A stretch of 64,000 nt of DNA, from assembly GCA_032139905.1 (NCBI GenBank), contig JAQJDB010000006.1:930001-994000 (forward strand). Reading direction: 5' to 3'. The DNA comes from Nitrospira sp. MA-1. Lineage in GTDB: Bacteria > Nitrospirota > Nitrospiria > Nitrospirales > UBA8639. Positions 8,652 through 17,952 of this stretch are shown piece by piece; the stretch's first letter is position 1; each line of letters begins with the position of its first letter. The translations under genes and the position numbers were made by a program. Under the pieces are notes generated by a model. It did no database searches and had not been told where the DNA came from. It saw nothing but the letters and a program-made list of their open reading frames with translations.

Positions 8652-10064
8652 ATGAAGGTTATTTTGGCAGATAATCATGGACGTGTCCTCGGAAAGGATC
8701 AAACGAGTGCGAACTTGGCTTTATTGTATCTTGGGGCTTACCTTCAACATCAGGGAGATGTTGAGGTTGAATTGGAGTATATTCCTCAGGTCAAAAGCGA
8801 TACATTCCATCTGGAACGAATTCACAGTTTCGGCGCTGATATCTATGCTTGCTCCTTCACTTCGTTCTCTGCCCGCGAGACATACGAACTTATCAAGCGC
8901 ATCAAATCTACCTATCCTGATGTATTAGTGGTGTGTGGGGGGCCACATGCTGTTACTCATTCCGAAGAAATTTTACGCCGCTCTGGAACAGATATAGTTG
9001 TCATCGGCGAAGGTGAAGTAACTTTTCACGAGATTGTGAAACGATTCCCTACTCACAAAGAGCATTTGAGCGAAATTTCGGGAATTGCCTATTTGAAGGA
9101 TGGTATGTACCGGAAAACGCCACCTCGTGCGTTGATTTCAGATATCGATTCTATTCCCTTTCCCATTCGCAGTCTTGTTAATGACAGTGATTTTTGTGGA
9201 TTAACTTACAGTAAAGCAAGACCAAATACAGAAATGGTTATTACCCGTGGTTGTCCCTTGCGGTGTGTGTTTTGTGCAAATCCCGTTTTTCGTTTAAAAA
9301 ATGGTCCATTGTACCGGGCACGCTCTCCTCAAAATATCGTACTTGAAGTGGAGCAACTCTACGAACTTGGATATCGAGAAATTTATCTTCACTCGGACGA
9401 GTTAAATGTCAACTTGGAATGGTCGATTGATGTGTGCAAAGCTATCGCAGCCTTGGGCTTCAGAGATTTGTATTTCCAGTGCAACCTGCGGGTTGTTCCC
9501 ATGTCTGAGGAGCTTGCCTTTTGGATGAAACAGGCAAACTTCTGGCTCGTTCGCGTTGGTATTGAAAGCACTAGCGATAGGGTCCTCACAGGTATAAAAA
9601 AGAAAATGTCTTTTGATAAAACACGGAATGCCCTAGAAATGCTTACTGCTCAGAGGATTAAGGTTTTTGGTTTCATGATGCTATTCAATTTTTGGGAAGA
9701 AAACGGAGAGGTACAACACGAAACTGCAGCTGAGGTACGTAAAACTATTAGCGATATCTACTCGCTTTGGCGTAAACGTTTAATCCATTACACTAGCTGG
9801 CAATTCGCCAACCCTGTTCATGGAGCTGAATTTTATGATATCGCTCTGCGGCACGGCATGATCGATAAAAATTATTTTCCCAGTGACACTTGGAGTTCAT
9901 ACAAATATTTAAAGGAAATATCAAAGCGAGAGTTTGATGCCATTTATGCCTCTGCCCGTCGCCAGCAGGGTATAATGGCATTACTATCAGGCAATTTTGA
10001 ATGGCGAAATTATAGAGGTATTGCGCGAAAAGCTTACACCATGGTTGTTGGCCATCCGGGATAA
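8652..10064 (+). CDS. B12-binding-domain radical SAM protein
   Basis: A 470-residue enzyme with an N-terminal cobalamin-binding Rossmann-like domain (about residues 1-140, including YACSFTSFSARETYEL and VVCGGPHAVTHSEEIL) and a radical SAM domain whose iron-sulfur cysteines are Cys201, Cys205 and Cys208 in RGCPLRCVFCANP. The ATG at 8652 follows GGGAGGGTCAGAA; an earlier frame opening at 8532 is unlikely. Members of this class methylate or rearrange lipids, sugars and natural products; substrate unknown. It converges on a glycosyltransferase, stops one base apart, so a sugar or lipid-linked glycan role is plausible. Confidence 0.88.
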   Translation: MKVILADNHGRVLGKDQTSANLALLYLGAYLQHQGDVEVELEYIPQVKSDTFHLERIHSFGADIYACSFTSFSARETYELIKRIKSTYPDVLVVCGGPHAVTHSEEILRRSGTDIVVIGEGEVTFHEIVKRFPTHKEHLSEISGIAYLKDGMYRKTPPRALISDIDSIPFPIRSLVNDSDFCGLTYSKARPNTEMVITRGCPLRCVFCANPVFRLKNGPLYRARSPQNIVLEVEQLYELGYREIYLHSDELNVNLEWSIDVCKAIAALGFRDLYFQCNLRVVPMSEELAFWMKQANFWLVRVGIESTSDRVLTGIKKKMSFDKTRNALEMLTAQRIKVFGFMMLFNFWEENGEVQHETAAEVRKTISDIYSLWRKRLIHYTSWQFANPVHGAEFYDIALRHGMIDKNYFPSDTWSSYKYLKEISKREFDAIYASARRQQGIMALLSGNFEWRNYRGIARKAYTMVVGHPG

Positions 10065-10065
10065 A

Positions 10066-11094
10066 TTAATTCAACAATTTATCAAGCACCTTTACAAAGG
10101 TTATATCGCTATCAAATTTTTTAAACATTTCACGGGCCCCAGCACATAGCCTTGTGTATTTGTCATCGTCTATGGAGCGTATGGCATTGGCAAGAGCTTT
10201 TGCTGACCATGGTTTAATTAGAATGCCGGAAACCTCGTGTTGCACGATTTCGGGTATTGCCATCCAATCGGTCGCAATGACAGGCATGCCGATTGAGTAG
10301 GCCTCGATAATCACACCAGGATATCCTTCGCGGGGATAAACAGTTGGCAAGATTAAGACATCATAATACCCAAGTGTGTCCAAGACATCAGGGGGTAAAA
10401 CAGTACCTTTGTAATTTACCCACCCTCTGATAAGTTCTTCATCGAAACTGTTTAACGGGCCATAGACATGTATTGTGAAATTCTCAAGCTCCTCAAGAGC
10501 CTCTTTAATAATGTCAATTCCTTTTTCGGGACAAACTCTTGACAGAAAAATAAACCGGCGCGAGTAATGGCGTGATGCAGGAATCCCTTTAGGTTTTATA
10601 CGTCCCGATGGGAACCAGATTGCGTCGACTCCGAAACTCTTAAAATGGTCCAGTAAATGTTGTGTTTGCAAAAATAATACATCTGATTTAAATAACGTGT
10701 TGCGAATCAAAGTACGATGCCAGAATGGCCTCGAATGGTAGATATCAAGAAAATCTCCCCCAACAGGATAGAAACAGAATCGCGTCCTAAGCAATCTGCA
10801 GAGCAAGTAGAGTGGCGGATAAAGATAAAGGATTCCGTGGTAGCTGGCATAAACAAGCACTACGTTGCAGCGGGGAACATATAGTAAAACGCGGATTACA
10901 AGATTAATCAGATTGGCTATCGTACCGAAGGCCCCATCATAGGGACGTGTATCAATTAATTTGTAAGAAATGGAATTTTTTTTCAGAAAACTTCTAAAAG
11001 CATTGAAACCTATGGAGAGACCGCCAATATGTCGGTTATAGCGATCGATGGGTCCTATTAAGAGCAATTTCTCTTTGAGCTTTTGATGTGCCAT
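10066..11094 (-). CDS. GT4-family glycosyltransferase
   Basis: A 342-residue GT-B glycosyltransferase (GT4/glycosyl transferases group 1). The C-terminal nucleotide-sugar domain shows FLSRVCPEKGIDIIKEAL, then the EX7E-like segment YPGVIIEAYSIGMPVIATD followed by PEIV...SGILI. The N-terminal acceptor domain is shorter and hydrophobic, suggesting membrane association. ATG at 11094. It converges with the radical SAM gene. Together with the GT2 gene at 12669 it makes element A a carrier of glycan-modifying genes. Donor and acceptor sugars cannot be read from sequence. Confidence 0.88.
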   Translation of the reverse strand: MAHQKLKEKLLLIGPIDRYNRHIGGLSIGFNAFRSFLKKNSISYKLIDTRPYDGAFGTIANLINLVIRVLLYVPRCNVVLVYASYHGILYLYPPLYLLCRLLRTRFCFYPVGGDFLDIYHSRPFWHRTLIRNTLFKSDVLFLQTQHLLDHFKSFGVDAIWFPSGRIKPKGIPASRHYSRRFIFLSRVCPEKGIDIIKEALEELENFTIHVYGPLNSFDEELIRGWVNYKGTVLPPDVLDTLGYYDVLILPTVYPREGYPGVIIEAYSIGMPVIATDWMAIPEIVQHEVSGILIKPWSAKALANAIRSIDDDKYTRLCAGAREMFKKFDSDITFVKVLDKLLN

Positions 11095-11275
11095 CTTGTA
11101 AAAAAACTATAATAATTGGTTTTGACGCCTATTCTAGGAAATAGCATCTAATCTTGTTCAAAATGGCCCTTAAAAATCTAGAAAATAAAAATTGCAGAAA
11201 GGATATAAAAAGAATTTTCTCTGCGTAGTAATGTTATACACACCCTGATCTTCCCCCACGACACCGGACACAGAG

Positions 11276-12130
11276 TTAAGCTGCCTGTTCAAATACTATC
11301 GGGATCTGATGTCCGATAGCCGAATGCCTTCTCTGCCGATTGTAATACGTTTCAATGTACTCAAAAATACTGACTTTCGCCATGCGCCGTGTCGTGTACC
11401 GCATTCGATGAACAAGTTCGACCTTCAGCGTGTGAAAGAAACTTTCTGTGACGGCATTATCGTAACAGGTCGCCCTTCGCCCCATGCTACAACGCAACCG
11501 ATTGTTCGCCAGCAATCGCTGGTAGCATTTTGAGCAATACTGGCTGCCCCGATCAGAGTGGAGGATGGTGCCCTTTGGGAAGCTACGACGGAACAAAGCC
11601 ATGCTCAGGGCATCACACACCAGTTGTTGCGTCATGCGTCGGTTCATCGACCATCCCACAATCGCTCGTGAATACAAATCCATCACCACCGCGAGATACA
11701 GCCACCCCTCGGTTGTCCAGACATAGGTGATATCACTGGTCCATTTCTGATTCGGAGCCTCCGCGCGAAAGTCTTGTTCGAGCAGGTCTGGTGCCACTGG
11801 TTTTGAATGAGTCGAGTCAGTGGTGACTTTGAATTTCTTCGCCTGAATGGCTTTCAGCCCCAGTAGCTGCATCCTGCGGCCAATGCGGTTTTCGCTACAC
11901 CTGAGGCCCTCATGGCGTAAGGTCTTCGTAATCCGTGGCGCACCATACCGTTGGCGGTGCTCAGCAAAGATCTCGCGTATCCGTCTATCTAGTTGATGGT
12001 TCGAGCACACGTGCTGACTCTGGTCACGCACGGTCCAGTCATAATACCCACTTCGAGAGACGTCCAGAATGCCACACAGGAGGGTGACGGGCCAGGCCTT
12101 CTTCTGCTCAGCAATAAATTGATATCTCAT
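11276..12130 (-). CDS. IS3-family transposase OrfB (DDE integrase domain)
   Basis: A 284-residue rve-type transposase. An HTH-like N-terminus (GILDVSRSGYYDW) is followed by the DDE core: first Asp in WTSDITYVWT, second in LHSDRGSQY, and Glu in AVTESFFHTLK. The stop codon lies in the left inverted repeat. The start overlaps the stop of orfA as ATGA, and the frames differ by -1, so the active product is probably an OrfAB fusion made by frameshifting. Confidence 0.92.
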   Translation of the reverse strand: MRYQFIAEQKKAWPVTLLCGILDVSRSGYYDWTVRDQSQHVCSNHQLDRRIREIFAEHRQRYGAPRITKTLRHEGLRCSENRIGRRMQLLGLKAIQAKKFKVTTDSTHSKPVAPDLLEQDFRAEAPNQKWTSDITYVWTTEGWLYLAVVMDLYSRAIVGWSMNRRMTQQLVCDALSMALFRRSFPKGTILHSDRGSQYCSKCYQRLLANNRLRCSMGRRATCYDNAVTESFFHTLKVELVHRMRYTTRRMAKVSIFEYIETYYNRQRRHSAIGHQIPIVFEQAA

Positions 12131-12423
12131 GCGCTTTCCTTGGCAAAGAAGGCCGTAGCTTTTTTTAAGATGTCGCGCTCCATCCGCAGCCGACGATTCT
12201 CCGATTCGAGCTCATGGATCCGTTGTTGCTCGGTGGGGCGTTTCCTTTGTCCGGGAAAAGCTTCTGCCTTATGGGTTTCCAGTTCGTCCTTCCACCGCCC
12301 AATCAACGCGCCACTCACGCCTAAACTTCGCCCAGCGGCCGCACAACTGTAGCCATGTTCCACCACTAACGCGATTGCTTCCTGCTTAAATTCCCGACTG
12401 TGATGCCTGCGTGTTCGCTTCAT
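12127..12423 (-). CDS. IS3-family transposase OrfA (HTH)
   Basis: A 98-residue DNA-binding protein. HTH region REFKQEAIALVVEHGYSCAA followed by a leucine-zipper-like ELESENRRLRMERDILKKA. On the coding strand a run of seven A followed by G (12166 down to 12159) near the 3' end is a classic -1 slippery site, which would join it to OrfB. Confidence 0.9.
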   Translation of the reverse strand: MKRTRRHHSREFKQEAIALVVEHGYSCAAAGRSLGVSGALIGRWKDELETHKAEAFPGQRKRPTEQQRIHELESENRRLRMERDILKKATAFFAKESA

Positions 12424-12668
12424 TCAACACCTCGTTTCGAATTATTATATAATTCTTAACTCGGTGTCCGATATTCCAGGGGAAGATCACCCCTCATCAC
12501 TCTACCCAAAAAGAATTCCAGATGATCCTCGATCCATCAGCTATCCTTTTGTTCTGCTCCTTTCTGTTGTGCTGCCTCTATCATATTTCCATATCTTTAG
12601 AGTTGGCTCTTTCAATGAGCAAGCATAATGAAATTCCTGAGAACGGAATTTTTTAATGGATCTTCTTG

Positions 12669-13439
12669 ATGTCAAACATGTTTAAACTAAAGGTCTCTAT
12701 CATCACTCCGGTTTTTAATGGTAGTGAATTTTTGGAGGCCACCATTGATTCGGTTATATCTCAAACATATGGGGAGTGGGAGATGCTTCTAGTTGATGAT
12801 GTTTCAACAGACAATTCCTGGGACGTTATACAGTCATTCGTGGAGAAGGACGCGAGAATAAAAGGTTGGCGCCTTCCCAGTAATTCAGGTGCCGCGAAAG
12901 CGAGAAATTTTGCCATTAAGCAAGCTACCGGGCGTTTCATTGCATTCCTTGACGACGATGACCTTTGGCTGCCTGAAAAGTTGCAAAAGCAAGTTGAATT
13001 TTCATTGGCAAATTCAGCGGTTATTACTCATACTAATTACGAATATATGGATGCATCAGGAAAACGACTTGGAAAAGTTATTCGGGCCCATAAAGATGTA
13101 ACCTATCAGGAAATGCTAACTTGTAATTACATCGGGTGTCTCACAGCGATGTATGATACAGATAAGATTGGAAGCAAAATTTATATGCCTGATATTTCAA
13201 AACGTCAAGATTATGCTTTGTGGCTCAATATTCTGAGAAGGGGGCATCATGCTTATGGCTTAAATGAAATGTTGGCATTGTATAGAACCGGCGGGAATTC
13301 ATTATCAAAGAATAAGTTGAGTTCTGCTATGTACACGTTTAAAGTGCTGACAGAAATTGAGGGAATTTCAAGGTTGAAAGCCATTCACTATTTTGTGAAG
13401 CATTTAATGTTAGGGATAAGGAAATATTATTTGTCATAG
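12669..13439 (+). CDS. GT2-family glycosyltransferase
   Basis: A 256-residue GT-A glycosyltransferase. N-terminal nucleotide-binding signature VSIITPVFNGSEFLEATIDSVISQ, conserved VDDVSTDNSW, and the metal-binding acidic cluster FLDDDDLW. A C-terminal region has SKRQDYALWLNILRRG, equivalent to the catalytic-base segment. No strong membrane helix, so a soluble cytoplasmic enzyme adding sugar to a lipid-linked or nucleotide-linked acceptor. AT-rich relative to the chromosome. A hairpin with a T run follows the stop. Confidence 0.88.
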   Translation: MSNMFKLKVSIITPVFNGSEFLEATIDSVISQTYGEWEMLLVDDVSTDNSWDVIQSFVEKDARIKGWRLPSNSGAAKARNFAIKQATGRFIAFLDDDDLWLPEKLQKQVEFSLANSAVITHTNYEYMDASGKRLGKVIRAHKDVTYQEMLTCNYIGCLTAMYDTDKIGSKIYMPDISKRQDYALWLNILRRGHHAYGLNEMLALYRTGGNSLSKNKLSSAMYTFKVLTEIEGISRLKAIHYFVKHLMLGIRKYYLS

Positions 13440-13446
13440 AAAAACC

Positions 13447-13483
13447 CCAACTTCTATGGCTTTATGAAGTGGAGAGTCTTTTT
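13447..13483 (+). terminator. Possible rho-independent terminator after the GT2 gene
   Basis: CCAACTTC pairs with GAAGTGG around an 11-base loop, with one bulged base; a run of five T follows after six bases. Weak but well placed. Confidence 0.4.
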
Positions 13484-13676
13484 CAATTGTTCAAATTTTG
13501 GAAAAAGGTGGAGCTTGGTTAATGCGAGAAACAAATTTTTAACCTCGTAGGAAACCCTCCATTTATTTATAGGAAATTTTCGATCAGAAAGAGAAAGGAA
13601 AAAATAAAATTGGAAACAATGTCGTCATATATTGAGAAGTTATATCATTTACCTTAATCATGGTAATATTTCACGG

Positions 13677-14378
13677 TCAATCCCTCGGTCTCACAGGTCT
13701 CCCATACTGATCCATTCCTACCCCTGGTCCATATGCGTTGGGTTTCACTTTTAACGTGGGATCTGGATAGCCACTGCCACCAAAATCCGGTTGATAGGTG
13801 AATGGTCTTCCTGTTGCATCGCTGTTAATTCCTGGACCATAAGCATTGGGAGCAATGGGGCCAAGGTAAATCTGTCCCTCAGGGCTGCGAAACAAACCGG
13901 ATTCCATTCCACCCTGACTTTCTGGAGTATTTGCCTGTGAACCACTAGCGAGACTTTGTGGCATAGCTTGAGATTGAAAGGCTAAGCTCCTTAAGGCGTT
14001 CCAACCAATAGCCACTAGCGAATCATTCACAAAAAGATACGGGGTCAATTCGTCGTCAGTCAGTCTTCCATCTTGGCTCCAACCAGAACGAAAGTAATAC
14101 AAACTCCACAAACGCGTGCTTTTACCACTTCTAGAATCAATCCAAACTTCTGGTGCTCGTTTCAAATCTGCACTTAGATTAGCTTGTGTCGGCATCAGGA
14201 TTGCTAAAACATCTTCCCTGTTATCCCCCAGCTTAACCTTCGATTCCGCGGCTTGATAACGACTAATGGCCTGGGGAATTTGTATGTGATAACACCCCCC
14301 AATAGCTCCGATTTCTAAAAAAGTGATCAACAAAATACCGCTGAACTTTATTTTTGTAGATATCGAGGCATTTGGCAT
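13677..14378 (-). CDS. Lipoprotein with C-terminal Asn-Ala-Tyr-Gly-Pro repeats
   Basis: A 233-residue predicted lipoprotein: signal helix ILLITFLEIGAI and lipobox IGGC. Residues about 40-130 (VKLGDNREDVLAILMP...) resemble small SmpA/DUF3192-like outer-membrane lipoprotein domains. The C-terminus has two copies of a short repeat, PNAYGPGINSDATGRPF and PNAYGPGVGMDQYGRPV, separated by about 20 residues. Function unknown. The repeats look like a surface tail. It is a lone gene on the minus strand within element A. Confidence 0.65.
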   Translation of the reverse strand: MPNASISTKIKFSGILLITFLEIGAIGGCYHIQIPQAISRYQAAESKVKLGDNREDVLAILMPTQANLSADLKRAPEVWIDSRSGKSTRLWSLYYFRSGWSQDGRLTDDELTPYLFVNDSLVAIGWNALRSLAFQSQAMPQSLASGSQANTPESQGGMESGLFRSPEGQIYLGPIAPNAYGPGINSDATGRPFTYQPDFGGSGYPDPTLKVKPNAYGPGVGMDQYGRPVRPRD

Positions 14379-14870
14379 TTCACGATCTCCAAATTTCTCT
14401 TCCTGCAGGATTGATCAACCATGGCTGCGACTAAATATCCAAGAAATCATAAAAATGGATATACAGCCCCTCAAAGATTAAAAAAGTCGTAAGAAGTTAT
14501 CACGAATCCCCAATAACAGAGAGCTTTTTTCCCTCTTTTTCACAGACTGAGCCTGAATTTCTGACTCATACAGGGGGTACATATGGGAAGTTTTGTAAGA
14601 CAAAAAAGGGGGGGGCAAGTGGTATTAAATAGCTCGGATACCTCAATGATGCTCTCTTTTTTGGGCTACTATGGGGGTCAACAATGCTTACAAAGAATAT
14701 CTAATGAAAACAATATCTTAGGTTATTTTGCATACAAAAATCTCTACAAAAAGTGTACAACATTCTGCGACGGTTTAAATTGATTTCTCCTCAGCCCCTA
14801 TGTCTTCCTCATTAGCCTTTTTCCCTTCTTTGGCTAGTTCTTTTTGAAGGGGTTGGGTAGGATTAGGGCC
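14379..14870. other. Intergenic stretch in element A
   Basis: About 490 bases between divergent genes. A 66-codon open frame at 14583-14783 on the + strand has no recognisable product. Promoters for the lipoprotein (leftward) and the next gene (rightward) must lie here; none is convincing by eye. Confidence 0.35.
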
Positions 14871-15590
14871 ATGTCTCCTAAGCCTTCCAAAACACCCAAG
14901 GTAAAGAATTTAGAGGTTCCTGATTTTCCTACCATTGAAGACTTTATGAAAGAGGCTAGGAGTGTCTGGCAAAAGCACCACCCTGAAAGCCAAAAACAAA
15001 AGGGCCGCCCCTCTCAAATGAAACGGTATCTGGGGATCATCTGGGATCTGAAGAAGCAGGGGAAAATTAATGATCAAACCAAACAGACTGATATTTGCCG
15101 GTTAGTGCTAGAAGCTGAGGAAACCGAATTGAGGACCAAGCCAGAATTAGGGTTTGACGATTCTATAACCGTACATGATCTTGAATCACTAAAAGAACTA
15201 TCCGAGCAGAAAAAGCGGGCAATTAGAAAATATGTCCGATTCTGGAAATTGAACTATCAAATGGGTTTTGAGGCCTTAAATGAAAAGGAACACGTTTTTA
15301 TTGAAAAATTACTTTCTAATTTACAGAAAGGCCAGGAGGATTTATTTGAAGCCATTTTTACGAAATATGGAAGGGAGCTTTCCGAAACACAATTTCGAGA
15401 TATTGCTCCTGAGGTTATCGAAGAACACGGAATGCCTCATAAGCGTGTTGTGATTTTTCCGCAAGATGTTAATAAAATTCTTCCCTTTTTAGAAAACCTT
15501 CAGAAGGAACAAAAACGCCTTTTGCCTGATAATGCCCCTTCGGATTCAAAGAATTTTCCTGCCCTTCGAACTTTTTTTCCTTTTGATTAA
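14871..15590 (+). CDS. Hypothetical element-A protein
   Basis: A 239-residue charged, mostly helical protein starting at ATG 14871 (Met-Ser-Pro-Lys-Pro-Ser-Lys), with GTAGGATTAGGGCC upstream. It is Lys/Glu-rich, with segments such as KRYLGIIWDLKKQGKI and SLKELSEQKKRAIRKYVRFW. No family recognised. It precedes the DUF3631 ATPase on the same strand. A DNA-associated role in the element is a guess. Confidence 0.55.
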   Translation: MSPKPSKTPKVKNLEVPDFPTIEDFMKEARSVWQKHHPESQKQKGRPSQMKRYLGIIWDLKKQGKINDQTKQTDICRLVLEAEETELRTKPELGFDDSITVHDLESLKELSEQKKRAIRKYVRFWKLNYQMGFEALNEKEHVFIEKLLSNLQKGQEDLFEAIFTKYGRELSETQFRDIAPEVIEEHGMPHKRVVIFPQDVNKILPFLENLQKEQKRLLPDNAPSDSKNFPALRTFFPFD

Positions 15591-15882
15591 TCCCGCTGTT
15601 AATCAACCTTTCTGTTTGTTAATTCGGGAATAAAATACCCTTCCCCATTTGTGCCAACTGTCTGTTGGTTTAATAAAACTACAATAGAGAAAAATTCCCC
15701 CTGTTTGAGAGGTGGAATAAATTCTTCAGTTTAATTTATGCCGCTACCACTGTGTAATAATCAGCCTGAAGGAAAACTTTTAATGAAAAGGAAAATAAGA
15801 TTATGAGGAAAATTCGAGGACCGCCCAATTGAACCGAAAGAGTTTACTTTTAATTAAACTAAAACACCGGAGTTTAGAGAAA

Positions 15883-17253
15883 ATGGTTGAGATAGTTGAG
15901 CCAATTAGCCAGAAGCAAGGTAAATCAGAAAAAGAAAACGCCGCCTCAGATTCTGACCCAATCCAAGACGGCGAAGAGAGAAAACAACTTGTAAAAGAGA
16001 ACCTAGCAAAAGAGAACCTAGCAAAAGATTCCCCCGAATACAAGACGGAGGAAAAGAAGGAAGGAGAAGACAAACAACCGGAGGGATCCGAAGCTCAAAA
16101 CCGACTGGGAGATATCCTTGAACGGATTCAGGGGTTGATTACGACGTATATCAAACTACCCTCAGAGGAACTAGCCATGCTGGTAGCAATTTGGATTGCA
16201 GGAACCTATTGCTACAAGAGTTTTCAGTATTACGGGTATCTCTCAATCCGTTCGGCAACACCACGATGCGGGAAGAGTAAATTGTTAAAGTTGATTTCTT
16301 TACTTAGTGCGGAGAATCCGCCAGTGACCTCTTTTCCTACCGCAGCAGTCCTATATCGGAACCCGCGAAAAATACTGATTATGGACGAAGTAGATTAACT
16401 GCGGGATCAGGATAAGGAAACATTTGGAGCTGTGCTCTCCGTGCTCAATGCGGGGTTTGAACGTGGAGCTGTCATCGAAAGATTGGAAAAGGGCAAAGGC
16501 GATAAATTCGAGGTAAAAGCCTTCGAAGTTTTCGGGCCTAAAGCCTTTGCTGGAATTGAACGTCTAGCAGATACCTTAGCAGACCGAACCTTTGCCATCG
16601 TGTTGAAACGGGTATCGGATAGGATGCCTCGTTTCCGCGCTGATCGGCTCATGGAAGAGATAATTGAAATCCGTGAGCTTCTTTCCCTGTGGGTAGATGA
16701 ACATGAGGCGGCTGTCATTTCGACTTATGCCAACTTGCCTACCACCTTGGAAGTGTTAAAAGGGTTTGATGACCGATTCCAAGACATTGCCGAACCTTTA
16801 TGTACGTTGGCCATGCTTGCCGATCAAGAAAGACCTGAGGGACCTTCCATCCTGAGTAAGCTGGCAACCAGTCTTATTGCTTCTATCGTTCGCCGGGAAC
16901 CAACCGGACGGGAGGGGGCATTCCAATTCTTTTTGGATTTGGTGGAACCGATTATTTCTCGTCGGCCTTACAAAGAAGAGGACACAGGAATGCGATTTAT
17001 TTCAACACAACATTTATTGCAGAAATGCCAAGAACACCCTGATTTGTCATGGATTGAGAGCGGTGCGGCTTTAGCTGGGTTATTGCGGCGTTTTGATCTG
17101 ACACCGATCAACAATGGCCACGAAAGAGGGTACCGATTGACCCGCCAATGGTACGGGGAATGGCGCAACCGATACCCCAAGCAAGTGATTGATGTGACCG
17201 AAAGTAAGCAGCATGACGAGAAAGAGGAGCTTCCTCAATTCATGAACTGTTAA
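15883..17253 (+). pseudogene. DUF3631-type ATPase gene interrupted by an in-frame TAA
   Basis: One continuous reading frame (about 456 codons) split by a single TAA at 16396-16398. The 5' part, from ATG 15883 with GGAG upstream, has an acidic linker with a duplicated KENLAKENLAK motif, then the P-loop SATPRCGKSKLLKL and Walker B ILIMDEVD. The stop falls immediately after DEVD. The same frame resumes with LRDQDKETFGAVLSVLNAGFERGA, FGPKAFAGIERLADTLADRT and the C-terminal helicase-like region, all typical of DUF3631. The family occurs in mobile-element replication modules. The clean point-like interruption indicates loss of function or two separate products; TAA recoding is not expected. Confidence 0.75.
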
Positions 17254-17396
17254 CCCTTATCCCCTCTCTTTTGCCGTCAAAGTGTCAATGGCGCTCATGT
17301 AGCAAGGGAAGATTGCGTGTTTAAGGTGTCAATTTTGACACCTGAGAATATGGGTTTTCACCTGTCTCTAGTGGAGGTTTGACGTTTTGACGGTTC

Positions 17397-17654
17397 ATGG
17401 GGGGAGGTATCGAAAAACGAGGAGAACAAGTGGGAAAATCAGTAGCAACAAAAGAGCAGACATATTACCAAATCATCACCATTCAGGAAGCTTCCCAGTA
17501 TACAGGGTTAGCAGTCAAAACTTTGTATGCCATGGTCAGTCAAAGACGGATTCCTCATGTCAAAGTAGGACGGTTACTTCGGTTTGATGTGGGACTACTG
17601 AATCAATGGCTACAGGAGCAAACAGTATTGCCGATGCCAACAAAGATAGTTTGA
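17397..17654 (+). CDS. Excisionase-like MerR-type HTH protein
   Basis: An 85-residue protein with a winged-helix DNA-binding domain of the excisionase (helix_turn_helix_17) type: TIQEASQYTGLAVKTLYAMV followed by the wing IPHVKVGRLLRFDVGLLNQWL. ATG at 17397. With the XRE regulator and integrase directly downstream it makes a compact recombination-control module. Likely directionality factor for element A (inferred from family and position). Confidence 0.8.
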   Translation: MGGGIEKRGEQVGKSVATKEQTYYQIITIQEASQYTGLAVKTLYAMVSQRRIPHVKVGRLLRFDVGLLNQWLQEQTVLPMPTKIV

Positions 17655-17688
17655 CAAGTGGTAGCTAATTGACTGCCATACAGGAAGT

Positions 17689-17952
17689 ATGAATCTTAAG
17701 GCATTACGGGAGCAAAGAGGGTTATCTGTGCGGAAGCTGGGAGAACTGGCGGGGGTTCACTATGTCTCAATTGTCAAAATGGAGACAGGCAAGTTGGATC
17801 CTCGCCTTTCGACCCTTCAACGTGTGTCACGTGCTCTTAGTGTGACCGTATCGGAGTTAATCGGGGAACAACCATTAACCAAAGGAGGGAAATCAGATGG
17901 GACTCACAAAAAGGAAGGACGGGTATTACGTGGAGTTTCGCGTAGTCGATGA
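17689..17952 (+). CDS. XRE-family transcriptional regulator
   Basis: An 87-residue HTH_3 (XRE/Cro) protein: LKALREQRGLSVRKLGELAGVHYVSIVKMETG is the helix-turn-helix. CAGGAAG stands just before ATG 17689. The last 56 bases overlap the start of the integrase gene in another frame, so expression is probably coupled. Likely represses or times integrase expression. Confidence 0.82.
   Translation: MNLKALREQRGLSVRKLGELAGVHYVSIVKMETGKLDPRLSTLQRVSRALSVTVSELIGEQPLTKGGKSDGTHKKEGRVLRGVSRSR

Larger units (their letters stand above)
11246..12489 (-). mobile_element. IS3-family insertion sequence (IS-alpha)
   Basis: A complete 1,244-base element. The ends begin TG and finish CA and form imperfect inverted repeats of about 33 bases (TGATCTTCCCC at both tips, then CGGACAC.GAGTTA). 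CCC flanks both ends, a probable 3-base target duplication. It holds overlapping orfA and orfB. It sits between two glycosyltransferase genes of element A without breaking either. Confidence 0.9.

Noticed and set aside
14583-14783. 66-codon frame in element A
   Set aside because: Composition and start context do not support a protein.
16396-16398. Stop-codon recoding (selenocysteine or pyrrolysine) in the DUF3631 gene
   Set aside because: The codon is TAA, not TGA or TAG, and no recoding structure is visible.
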